Below, piece by piece: positions 23,901 to 34,684 of a stretch of 64,000 nucleotides of DNA; within the stretch, counting starts at the first letter, position 1; every line of letters begins with the position of its first letter. The translations under genes were made by a program, and so were the position numbers. The stretch is from Nymphaea colorata (lineage: Eukaryota; Streptophyta; Magnoliopsida; Nymphaeales; Nymphaeaceae). The stretch lies in assembly GCF_008831285.2 (NCBI RefSeq), contig NC_045138.2, positions 6,107,205-6,171,204 of the forward strand. Direction: 5' to 3'. A model generated the notes under the pieces. The model was not told the origin of the DNA, searched no databases, and saw only the letters and a program-made list of their open reading frames with translations.

Positions 23901-24562
23901 TATTATAATAACCATTTAAATAAGAGCCATTTTGCATTAGGAACAAGGTCTGAACATTTCATAAATATACCTCAAAATTGGAGTAGATTCATGGAATGCT
24001 TGAAGAAGTGTCTTGTGAATCTACTCCAATTTTGAAGTGGTTTTATGGTACACTCACATGTTGTTCCTAATGCCAAATGACCCATTTATGTTTCACTACC
24101 ACATGAATGACAACCAAAAGAAGAAATAGAAAACAATGTGGAATGAGAGTTGAGATTAAAATATTTATATTCAAGAATAGCAAATTAAGTTAGTAATTTC
24201 TATAATGTTTTTAATTTGTGCTGCAGATTGTCATTGTCTCATGGATACTAGGTCTCCTTATAATTGGAATCAATGTATATTACCTCAGCACAGGGTTTGT
24301 TGATTGGTTAGTTCATAATAACTTGCCCAAGGTTGGGAATATCTTCATTGGTATCATTGTGTTCCCTCTCATGGGGCTGTATGTTGGAGCGGTGGCATAC
24401 TTGACCATGCGAAAGGACAGGGTAGTGACATATGTTGATAGAGCCAAAGTTGAGCAGTTTGAGAATCATGTCCAATCAGAGAAAGAGTTGCAAGTTACTA
24501 AAGCTATGGATGATGAGATTCCTTATAGAGAAGATCTTGCTGATATCCCATTCCCTGAGTAG
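16095..24562 (+). CDS. NRAMP: NRAMP-family divalent metal transporter, gene 1 (13 exons, 553 aa)
   Basis: Coding exons: 16,095-16,247; 16,475-16,553; 16,654-16,694; 16,815-16,893; 16,978-17,082; 17,176-17,285; 17,694-17,875; 20,948-21,017; 22,991-23,164; 23,261-23,365; 23,458-23,589; 23,770-23,865; 24,227-24,562. All introns are GT..AG, phases match, and the total is 553 codons plus TAG. The family moves Mn2+, Fe2+ and related ions with protons. The sequence fits plant group I (AtNRAMP1/6, usually plasma membrane) and not the few-exon group II. Visible motifs are DPGN (residues 74-77, TM1 metal site), A246..M249-PHN (TM6 metal site) and the transport motif [13 protein letters not shown] (350-362). 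The N-terminus (1-55) is hydrophilic and the C-terminus is acidic. Oddities are Gly91 where gene 2 has Glu, Tyr301 for Ser, and Asn397-Gly-Ser for Gly-Gly-Pro. The (CT)n run at 17,610-17,660 lies shortly before exon 7 and may act as its pyrimidine tract. AATAAT words at about 24,795 and 24,810 are possible poly(A) signals. Direct tandem partner of gene 2. Confidence 0.95.
18245..18630. repeat. Degenerate gagctcgag repeat block in intron 7
   Basis: Repeated 'gaacttgagctttagttaga' and 'gagctcgactcg' words, including one exact short duplication around 18,305-18,370. The positional counterpart in gene 2 is 34,490-34,760. Confidence 0.75.
19275..19322. repeat. (TA)n microsatellite in gene 1 intron 7
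   Basis: Pure AT tract of about 24 units. The homologous place in gene 2 (about 35,440) has no long tract, so it expanded after duplication. Confidence 0.9.
20058..20091. repeat. (TA)n microsatellite in gene 1 intron 7
   Basis: Pure TA tract of about 17 units. The homologous stretch in gene 2 (36,132-36,206) is short, interrupted TA text. Confidence 0.9.
20460..20780. repeat. Imperfect repeats of 'cttgactcgggttgtcc'
   Basis: Two to three imperfect copies of a unit that reads roughly 'tagttggcaaactc..tgag', then 'ttgactcgggttgtcc', then 'tactgggt..tgaa'. The homologous block in gene 2 intron 7 (36,470-36,930) has more copies. Confidence 0.7.
20860..20914. repeat. (TA)n microsatellite just before exon 8
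   Basis: About 27 TA units ending only 33 bp before the exon 8 acceptor at 20,948. Gene 2 has a short TATATATT run here. Length changes here could affect use of the acceptor, but nothing in the sequence shows that they do. Confidence 0.9.
21018..22990 (+). other. Intron 8 of NRAMP gene 1 (1,973 bp)
   Basis: No exon is recognised. The sequence aligns with intron 8 of gene 2 (37,190-40,273), which is about 1.1 kb longer, and its distal part aligns with unit 0 at about 6,800-7,250. Short open frames here have no family resemblance. Confidence 0.75.
23930..24079. mobile_element. Foldback MITE-like element in intron 12 of gene 1
   Basis: The ends 'tttgcattaggaacaa' and 'ttgttcctaatgccaaa' are inverted repeats. 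Inside, 'caaaattggagtagattcat' is nearly inverse to 'gtgaatctactccaattttg', so the roughly 150 bp can fold into one long hairpin. The same element sits at the same intron position in gene 2 (41,577-41,730), so it was there before the two genes separated. Confidence 0.7.
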
Positions 24563-25179
24563 ATGAGAAACTCTCTTTCTCTCTCCCTCTCTCTCTCTCT
24601 CTCCCCCTCCCCCCTTTTACCCTCTTGCTCTTGTACATACCATGGTTGTACCACATTTTGCTTTTTGTACTTTTGCTCTTTCTCTCTGTCCTTACTTTCT
24701 AAGATAGTAATTTGTTTAAGCAAAACGAGTTAAGCAGTTAAAGTTGGGCAATTAGAAATATGATGACTACATAACTACTTTTGCTTTGTCTAGCAATAAT
24801 GGCTTGTGAATAATAATGCACTTCACCAAGTACCTACCATGACAAACGGCCTAACATTTTAAATTGGAACAAGAACCATTATGTATCAACATGAAAAATT
24901 TCTCCTTTCGCCAAAAAGCCTAGAAACAAAACTGCTCTAGAATGCATATCCACACACGTACATTCCTTCGTACATGCCAGATCATGTTCAAGTACCAAAT
25001 GGGACGATTGATTGAACAGAAGAAATTGACTTTTGAACCCCTAATCCTCGACCTGGACAAACTTGGGTGCCATGGGGCTGCATGCTGAAAGCACTTGCTC
25101 TGTGTAACACACAGTGTACCTATTTTGGAAAAATCAATTATAAGATCATATTGATAAAGTTATGTGAGTAAAAAAAAAG

Positions 25180-25330
25180 CAAAACTCTATATATATATAT
25201 GCACACACACACAAAAATTTGGCAGGTTAAGAAATTTCTTGCTTGACATTTCACAAATTGAAAAGGTCGACAACTGATATATATATATATATATACAAAA
25301 AATTGGTAGGAAAAGAAATTTTTTGCTTGA
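25180..25330. repeat. Local duplication with TA tracts
   Basis: The text 'aagaaatttcttgcttgaca' followed by 'tttcacaaa.tgaaaa.gtc' occurs at about 25,230 and again at 25,313, each copy near a TA tract. It is a roughly 83-bp tandem duplication in the 3' flank of gene 1. Confidence 0.7.
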
Positions 25331-25876
25331 CATTTCACAAAATGAAAAAGTCAACAACTGATGAAGAGATTATGGAAAATATCTACTGGTTAAACCATGT
25401 GTTTTGCTATGTGAAAAAATTTCAAACAAATTTGAAACAATCTAGAATGTTGATATAATTCAATGCAAACATTAAAAAAACTATACCATCCTATCTTTAT
25501 ATATATCTATATAATATATAGTGATACTACCATCTAATCAGCGCTATCCATCTAAAGCAAATGGATGGTTGAGAGAAAAACAATGAGAAAAAGTTGTGCA
25601 CTAATATTAGATGACAAAAAATACCCACCACTTTTTTCTCGTTATTTTTAGATGGCTGGGTGACTTTGAAATGCCAAATTCACCGTTCAATTTTTTTATA
25701 TGTGTTTGTACGCAGTTAGCAAATATAAGAACTATATAACATAGTTATGGGTCACTTGATTGGATATAATAAGTACATGAAGTGTCATGCCTGTATTTTT
25801 TATTAAAAACAACTATTACATTGACTTTCACAATATAGACTTGTGTGTGGCACTTTAGGCACCATTAACCAATTTC

Positions 25877-25878
<2 letters not shown>

Positions 25879-25925
<47 letters not shown>

Positions 25926-25941
25926 AGAGAGAGAGAGAGAG
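25879..25941. repeat. (TA)n(GA)n compound microsatellite
   Basis: About 22 TA units followed by GA units. At the homologous place after gene 2 (44,371-44,438) only TA units are present and the run is longer. Confidence 0.9.
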
Positions 25942-27464
25942 TTGTAAACTTTGTGTTGTCTGTAAACTTATAATCGGTGTTTCACTTGTCTAGATTTCAA
26001 AAGAAACAATAACCTTTGCATCTACGGATTGTTCATTCCAATTCTTGGACTATGAGTTCAAGGATCTCTATTTATTAATGTGAAACATCTTTGAACAAGC
26101 AACTGAAAGTCCTTCTTAAGGTATCATCTCAATGAGTGAGTGAATTAATCACCAAAGCATCTTATCCTTCCCAGAATTTTGGGTCAAGCAAAACCTGGTA
26201 ACGACCTTTAGAAGGCATTTGATTACCTTAGATATGAGATCCAACATCAGATCTAACACAGGTCCACTTTCAATCTATGATTGTAGTGCACAATAGATTT
26301 GAAAAATATTTGTGGATTTAAAATCTCTATTATTACCTGAATTTATGGAGGTGGCTACCCAAATCTCTAAGATTTGATGATTCTATATACTGTCAATCTC
26401 TTGCAAATCTTGATGGTCGAATAAACAAACAAATATATAAGCATAAGACACTAAAATTTCTTTTTTTTTTTCTTTGCTAACTACACTACAATGACAAGCA
26501 TATTCCAACACTGATTGCTTCGAGAAAGAGCTCTCCCCGTAGATTCAAATAAACATTCATATTTTATCTCAAAATTTTTTATCAAATGTAGACTTTCAAG
26601 TTAAATGTGCAGCTAGAGTTTATTCTTAACAATGAAAAAAACTAATACCACTTTTTTTTCACAGCTACTGATCAAACTTTACTAAAGAAAATGCTGGAGA
26701 GAGAGATTTGGTTCTTAAAAAATACCAACAAGTATAAGATAAAACAACAAAGGACTCTTCAAGCTAAACATTAGCAATAATACTGGAGAGAGAGAATTGT
26801 TTTCAAAAAATATATAAACAAAGTATAGGTAAACTGACAAAGGACTCTTCAAGACGTACATTAGCAATATCTAACCCATCCAAGAAAATCTCAAGGACTC
26901 GACACAAACTCCATTAGCTAAGGGGAAGGATCTCAAAGATCTCGATTTGATCAATCTAGCAAAAAAGGCCAAAGTCCAGACATGCCCATCCCTCTAAGTG
27001 GTAAAAGCAAAGTTTGTTTTAATATAAGCACGCCATGATTTAGACGAAGATAATTTTGCAACATAAATTTAAAAGCAAAAAACTAACGGTTTTATAATCC
27101 TTAGAAATGCAACTATAGTTTGTTACAAAAGAAAGTTAAGAAAGTTTAGCATTAAATTTCCATAAAATCTCAATTATCAACTCCTAAAGAACAGTTAATG
27201 GAATATACTGTAACATGATTTCTATAAGCAAGGTCTTGAAGATTGTTTTTCTATAAGCATCTTTTAAAAACATAAAAGATTTAACCAAAAAGGAAAATTG
27301 TGAAAATGTGAAAACAGAATTTCACATACAGACAACAATGTTTTCAAGAACAACAGTGATCGAGTATTTTCGCCAAAATATACACATCAAAACGTCGCCT
27401 GATCACACAGAGAAAAAAGAGAAAATTTCACAAAAAAAAGCGAATAACAATTAAAAATACCACG

Positions 27465-27660
27465 ATACCAGGGGCGAAGCCAGAAATTTCTAGCTAAGAG
27501 CAATAGTAATAAATTTTAAATTTTTAAGGGGCATCAGCATGTAAATGAAAAAAAATTGTTTTGAGGTGTCAATATAAAAAATAAGTACTTTTATCGGTCT
27601 ACGTGGGCAATTTCTCACATGTTACCCACACATGCTTCCGCCCTAGACACATATATATGA
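27465..27660. mobile_element. 'aggggcgaagccagaaattt' element copy
   Basis: It starts with 'ccaggggcgaagccagaaat' and ends near 'gcttccgccctagacac', giving weak inverted ends of a class common in plants. The counterpart in unit 0 is 13,560-13,715. Related ends occur at 8,450-8,467 and 31,085-31,190. It is probably a non-autonomous DNA transposon; the superfamily is not shown by the sequence. Confidence 0.45.
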
Positions 27661-28209
27661 TATCATTTTCTTGCATTAAATTCTAGAAAGACATCCACGG
27701 CAGTATTAGTGCTGCTAAAATTAGGGTAATCAATGGATCTGAATCAAAACAAGGACTTTTTTGGTTCTATATGGTCTTGAATGTAAATTCTAATATATTC
27801 GAGCAGGTACGGTCAAGAACTGTGTTTGTGTCATGGTTAGACCTTGCATTGCACTTCGGCTTGTACATGTCCTTCTTTTCTTTTCATATAAGAGAAGAAT
27901 CTTATGCCACTCAAATAAAGACTTGGCCGCCTGTCCGCCATTTGACCTAAGCCAGTTGCACCACGTCCCCTGAGGCATGTGTTTCATAAGCTAAGTTCTT
28001 TATTAAAATGGCATGGCCAAGCATAATCAGAAAAGGAAGTTAAGATGACTTGTTCTTCGATACGTTCTTCCCTCCTCACTTTGTCAACCTTGACTAGCGT
28101 ACCATTTTGTATAGTTAAGTTCTACACATGGTCACTGTTGCTGCATCAATTCTTACTAAGTTGGAGGAAGTAACAGTTCTCTTCGATTATTAAAAATAAG
28201 GGTTATGGA

Positions 28210-28323
<114 letters not shown>

Positions 28324-28544
28324 TAAGAAAAATTGGTAGGTGCATGACCCATAAGGAATCATCTTGTACGTTTATTTTTGTAAGATAAAAGATTGAGAGA
28401 AAATAATGGAGAAAAAATGAGATATGATATTTTAGTAATTTAGCATTAATCAACAACTTTGTCGCAGCTTTTAACAGCCAATTGATGCATGCGTTAGATT
28501 GCCATAGCCAAATTGGTAGATATTGACTAAGGGATAAAAATGGA

Positions 28545-28775
28545 CCTATTAAATTCATGTTAAAAAAAGTTTTAATGCAAAATGTGAACCTTTTAATATG
28601 TTTATAAACATTAATTTGATATAAATCATGCCTAACTTAATATATGTTTCTCACCTACTCACTCTTAAGATCATATTTATAAGGTTTGATTCTAATATTT
28701 TAAGAATTAATTTTAATAGGTTTTGTTTTTGTCTCTTATCTCAGTGGTCTGGTTTTTACCAACTCATATATGTGT
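28545..28775. repeat. Dispersed non-coding repeat, partial copy C
   Basis: It matches the right half of the 1,481-2,030 / 2,705-3,090 family and ends in 'ctggtttttaccaactcata' beside a TA tract. Confidence 0.5.
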
Positions 28776-28975
28776 ATATATATATATAGCTAGAGAGAGA
28801 GAGAGAGAGATTGGTAAATAGGCAACCTTTAGGTGCAGGACTCATAGGTAATCATCCTAGCTGTTGATTTTTTCAAGATAGAAGGTTGAAAGGAAAATAA
28901 AGAGAACAAGTTAATTGATGTTAGATAACTAAAATATATTATTTCTTTTTTTCCTTGATTTTCGTTCAATACCTG

Positions 28976-29096
<121 letters not shown>

Positions 29097-32037
29097 TTAA
29101 AAAATTTAAAATTTTTTAATTGTGTCGTGTATTGTTTGGATTCGAGTTTAGTTTGATCCCAATCGGATCTAGAGGTTGGACTGTTTGGTCCACCCTTAAA
29201 AAAAATCCATGCTCCAACCAAAAGAAGCATGTTGTGTTGGTGGCTTAGATTTCATACTCCAACTTGTAAATAGGTTCCATTCTCTTAGGTTTTGGAACAT
29301 AGCCCCTCGTGAATGGAACCAGAGATGTGCCATATAACGATTGCCACGTTCACCCATTTGAATTATTCCCCGCAGGACAATAACATTAAAAGCTATTAGA
29401 ATTGAAAAAAAAAATGGTATAATCAAATAGAGGCACAAAAAAAGAAGAAGAAGAAGAAGCTGGTGTCTCAAGTTCAAGTTTATTATACAAAGAGAAATGG
29501 GCACCCAGTTTGTAGTCATCCAGTCAGTTCCGGTTAAGAAATTTGGATCCAATTGCTAGTCAGAGTTAGATGCAGTTTGAAATTTCATAATATAAAGTAA
29601 ATCTGAGTCAGATATCCGAGATCTGAACCAGATGACATACAAAAATGGATCTTATGCTCGTCATATGGATTTGGTTTTAGAAAATAGAGTTCAAAGCGGG
29701 GACTTAGATTTCATCCATGGCTGTATGTAGGCACCAAACGAAGCATGCTGAGGACACTTTGTTGGTGGATTGGTGGATCATAAAAAATATGCCTGGCAGT
29801 GTTGAAAACGTACCGAACTTTTAAACCAACCGGAATTTAAGCTGGCGAATGTGATCAATTGACTGAAATACCCTAAAAAAAAACATCTTTGGTGGGCATC
29901 GGCCGGGCTGGTAAGGGTCGAGCTGGGCCGGTAAGGTAAGGGCCGGCCCTATCCGGCCCGTCCGGCCAGTGAGCTCGGCCTATTTAAAATTAAAAAATAA
30001 TTTTTTTAATATAAAATATATTTATTAATAATAAATATCTATTTTTAAAACAAAAAAATTTAAAAAAATATTTTTTTTATTCTTAACATGCTAAACGGGC
30101 ACCCACCCTTACTTCTGTGCTCATTAGTTTATACTGATGTGCAATTAAGTATATGGAAACTTGTTGCACTATGCTCAAGTCGGTCTGTCTTTTTTCTTGT
30201 TAATATATAAATTTAGCTAGCTGAATTCCCTATTTCTACTAATACTAAAAAGTTACTGGTCAATTGAATCACTTTTTCCTTTTAGTGCCTCAACTACTTT
30301 TTGTGAACGTTGTTTCATTTATAGTACTAAAAGAATTACCAAGAGACCCTTGGGTGCATCCACAAAGATAAGCATATGTTCCATATATATTACTTTCTAA
30401 ATGGAAAAAATAATAGTGAAATATGGGACTTTTTCAAATTCATAAATAATATTAAAGAAGTTCAACCTTGTATTTTACTGATTAAATACTAACCATGTTT
30501 TTTGAAAATTTTCGCTCTCATTTAAACTGCACAAGAAAAGTTTCCGGCACCCTCACTAACGAAAACCTTGATAAGATGAGTATTTATAAAAAAGATTTAT
30601 GGTTGACGATAGGCATCGATCTGATATCATCTTCGCTGAGCAAGGGTTATCCGCTCCGATTGCATCAATTGTGGAGTAATGAAGTTTGTAAGATAAACTT
30701 ATTAATTACAAGAGCCCAAGTAAGCATGATCATGTCTGCTTCCCTTGTAATATTACACTTTCATGAAGTAATGGAGGGTGGCCCCAGTATGGGCTGCCGA
30801 ATCAGTGAATCGGCCGATTCATCAATTCAACTGGATCAATTATTAATTGGCCACATAATATTTGATTTGGCCCCAATTCAATTTGAATCAGCCAATTTAG
30901 CGCATGCTTTTCAATGCCTAGCAGCGTGCGAGCCAGAACGGCTAGCAGGGTCTCAAGTTTTGGACAATTAAATTTTACATTTTGAAATTTTAAAAAATAT
31001 ATCATTTTATCCCATATAAAACTTTTGAAAAATAGGAGTTGCCCCATCGAACCAAATTTCAAATATTTTATTTAATAAATTGCAGGATTACCCACCCTTA
31101 AAAAGACAAAAAAATTCTGGCTCCATCCCTGATGCCAGGTGGCAGGGGCGGAAGGGGGGCACCTAGGCCATAGCCCCACCCTAATTAATTAAAAAAAAAA
31201 TGTGTTGGAAAAATTAAAAAAATTTAATTGTGTAATATATTTTTTAGATTCAAGTTTAGTTTGGTTTTATTCCGACAGTTTGGCTTCTCTCCTCCCTACC
31301 AAGGTGGAGTTGTTCCTAAAAAACCCGCCTTTTTTTCAAAATTCAATTTCCCTTCTAGGGATTTATTCATATTACAACATATCTGCTCCCGTAATGTAAA
31401 CGTCAAAAAGAACACTTTAACTGACAGCTTATAGGTAAGTTGTACAGTATCAGAACCTGATTTTCATTCTTCTTCGGTTTATCTTTGAGCATCGATGTAC
31501 AGTGATTCGAGCCAACTCACTTAAGAAGTAGAGTTAAAATTAGAGTTACAAACGAGTGGAACGCTACAAACGGGTGGAGTTCAAGTGACACAAGCTTCAT
31601 GCATTTAAACTCGACTCGCCTAGTCTCTTCTCTATTTGTTAATTTTCAAGGCGATGTTGGCATTCTTTTATGAATTTTAATACCCTTTTTGTGGTTTTCT
31701 TTTTTATTTAAAGAAAATAATATATATGAATAGAGTGACACGAGCTTTACCAGGTCGAGATTGAACTCGCCTCATAAAGCTCGACTCGAGCTCCAGTCAA
31801 GCTCGATTCGGGCAATATATGACTTGGGTTGAGCTTTAGCTGGAGCTCGGCTTGCTCATTATAAATTCTCATGTTTGAGTCATCCATTCAACTTCATTCC
31901 TGTGCCTGCTTTGTGCTTAGCTCACCAAATGACAAAATCAAAGGTGCTCTCATAAATTAATTTATGCTTTAATCAGGGAGTGAGATAGTTGGGAGAGGTG
32001 TTTTCCTGGTACAGTACTTGTCTTCTTCCTTCAAGTC

Positions 32038-32044
32038 TATAAAT
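32038..32044 (+). promoter_or_regulatory. Probable TATA box of NRAMP gene 2
   Basis: TATAAAT lies 53 bp before the ATG at 32,097. It is in text clearly homologous to that upstream of gene 1, where the spacing to the ATG is 66 bp because of a small indel. Confidence 0.5.
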
Positions 32045-32096
32045 TCTTGTAGCTCTATGGTATCTGCAGCAGAAGAGGAGAAAGAATTCCCTTGAG

Positions 32097-32574
32097 ATGG
32101 CTGCCGATCAAGCGGGTAAAGAAGTGGTGGGGAAAGATCCTTCATGGAAAGGAAGCAATCGTATAGCTTCTTTAAATGATGTTGAACACCAACCAGCGTT
32201 TTGTGCTCCACATCATGATGATAAGCATGAACTCATGCATGAAAAAGAGGTAACATATCACATCGCCCTCATTCATGTGGACTGAATCAGTAGAGAATGG
32301 CAGCAGGGATAATCCACTTGATTGATAATCTTTTCATTGTTACAAGAGTGATTGGAGTGCTTCTACTCAGTACTGCATGCTTTTCTTATTGTTAGAAACT
32401 AATGTGAATATGCATCTAACTATCATATAACTATCCTGAGTTTGCTGAATACAAGTCTATGAATAAAAGCAGAAGCCAGGATGGAAGAAGTTCATGGGGT
32501 ACATAGGACCTGGCTTTCTTGTTTCCATGGCCTACCTTGACCCGGGAAACAGTAATCTCTCTCTCTCTTTTTCT

Positions 32575-32641
<67 letters not shown>

Positions 32642-34086
32642 ATGTATGGACATGCTGTTGATTCTTCTATTTTTTCCTTTCATATGAAAATGAACAGTGG
32701 AAACCGATTTACAGGCAGGAGCTAACCATAAATATGAGGTATGTTGAACCATGCTTCCCTGTCTTTCTCCACATCTAGATTGCCGTCATATTGTGGTTTA
32801 GACATGCCCTTTTAACTCTGGTGATATTGTTTGGTTAATAATGAAAAATCTATTGCAGCTCTTATGGATAGTCCTTATTGGGATGGTCTTTGCTTTCATT
32901 ATTCAGTCACTCTCTGCAAAGTTGGGAGTTGCCACAGGTACTATCTTCTAGTATAGTGGAGAAGAATTAAAAAGTTAGTTTTCTCATCTTGTTTCTATTT
33001 TATGTGAAGGGAAGCATCTATCTGAACACTGCAAGACTGAATATCCCAAGTATGTGAATTACTGCTTATGGTTGCTTGCTGAAATTGCTGTTATTGCTGC
33101 TGATATACCAGAAGGTACATAACAATTAAAAGGCGAACTAAGTTATAGTTTGTGTGGATATTAATCTGCAGATATCATAGTTATATGCTTGCTTTTATCA
33201 TTACCAGTTGTTGGAACGGCATTCGCTCTCAATATATTGTTTCACATACCAGTGTGGACAGGAGTTCTCATAACAGGCTTAAGCACTATGCTTCTTCTCG
33301 GCCTCCAAAAATACGGGGTAAAGTGAATAACTATAATCTGCCTCACCCTTTTATTTATCAACCTCCTCACAAAAAGTTGGATGAGCTCTCTCTTTCTCTC
33401 TCTGTGTTTTATTTTCTTGACTCTTCTGCCGCCATATTTTTTTAATGAGGATTGTGATGCTAGCTAGTTGTAATCAATTCCATCATATATATACTGTATA
33501 CCAATTGGTTCTGGTGCTTTATGATCTTCAATGTTATTCAAATATCAACCACTTCTTTTCTCATCTAAAGCTCTTCACCGTTAGTTTTTAAATAAAATCA
33601 TTTCAGACATCATCATTGTAATTGATTCCATCATAGTATCATAAGAATTGGTATTGGTGGGATCATATATTTTATGATCTTCAATGTCATTCAAACACCA
33701 ACCACTTTGTTTTCTCATTAAAAACTGTTCGCCCTTAGTTTTTAAATAAAATAATTTCAAACATCATCATCATCTCTCTCTCTCTCTCTCCCTCTCTATC
33801 TATCTCTCTTTCTGTGGGTTGATCTATTTGGTTACATGTGGGTGCAGGTGAGGAAGCTGGAAGCCCTGATAACGTTTCTGGTCTTCATAATGGCAGCCTG
33901 CTACTTTGCAGAGTTGGCGTACGTCAAGCCCAAGGCATCGGAAGTTCTTCAAGGGCTCTTCGTCCCTAAGTTGAAAGGAGACGGTGCCACTGGCGATGCC
34001 ATCGCCCTCTTGGGTGCTCTTATCATGCCGTGAGAACCTTTAGCTCTCTCCCTCCCCCTCTCTCTCTCTCTCTCTCTCTAAATTTG

Positions 34087-34132
<46 letters not shown>

Positions 34133-34633
34133 GGAATGAGATGGGGTGTTTTGGAGATTTAAAAAATTAGCCCTTTGGACTTTTAACTTTTTAGCTATCG
34201 GTTTTTGTGCTTGTATGGGACTCTCTTTTTACCAGCCAAGGGTATTCTGGTAGGTACCTGTTAGCTAAACATTAAAATTCTGGGGTGTTTTGGAGATTTA
34301 AAAAATTAGCCCTTTGGACTTTTAACTTTTTAGCTATCGGTTTTTGTGCTTGTATGGGACTCTCTTTTTACCAGCCAAGGGTATTCTGGCAGGTACCTGG
34401 TAGCTAAACATTAAAATTCTGCCGCTAGCAGTAGCACCAATCATAGCTAAAATGCACCAACAACCAATATTACTGCTAGAGATTTACAAAGAGTCGTGCC
34501 AATTCGACCTCGTTTCGAACTTGCGGATATAAGGGCTGAACTAAAGCTTTAGTTCAAATTCAAGTTATAAACCAGTTGACCTCGAGTTACACGAGTTTCT
34601 GGAGCATGTATGTAGTTTTTGATGAATTCTAAT

Positions 34634-34684
<51 letters not shown>

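Noticed and set aside
30495-30971. 158-codon plus-strand open frame
   Set aside because: It lies over intergenic repeat text shared with 14.2-14.4 kb, where the frame is broken; it shows no motif, and part of it is the gaatcggccgattcat repeat.
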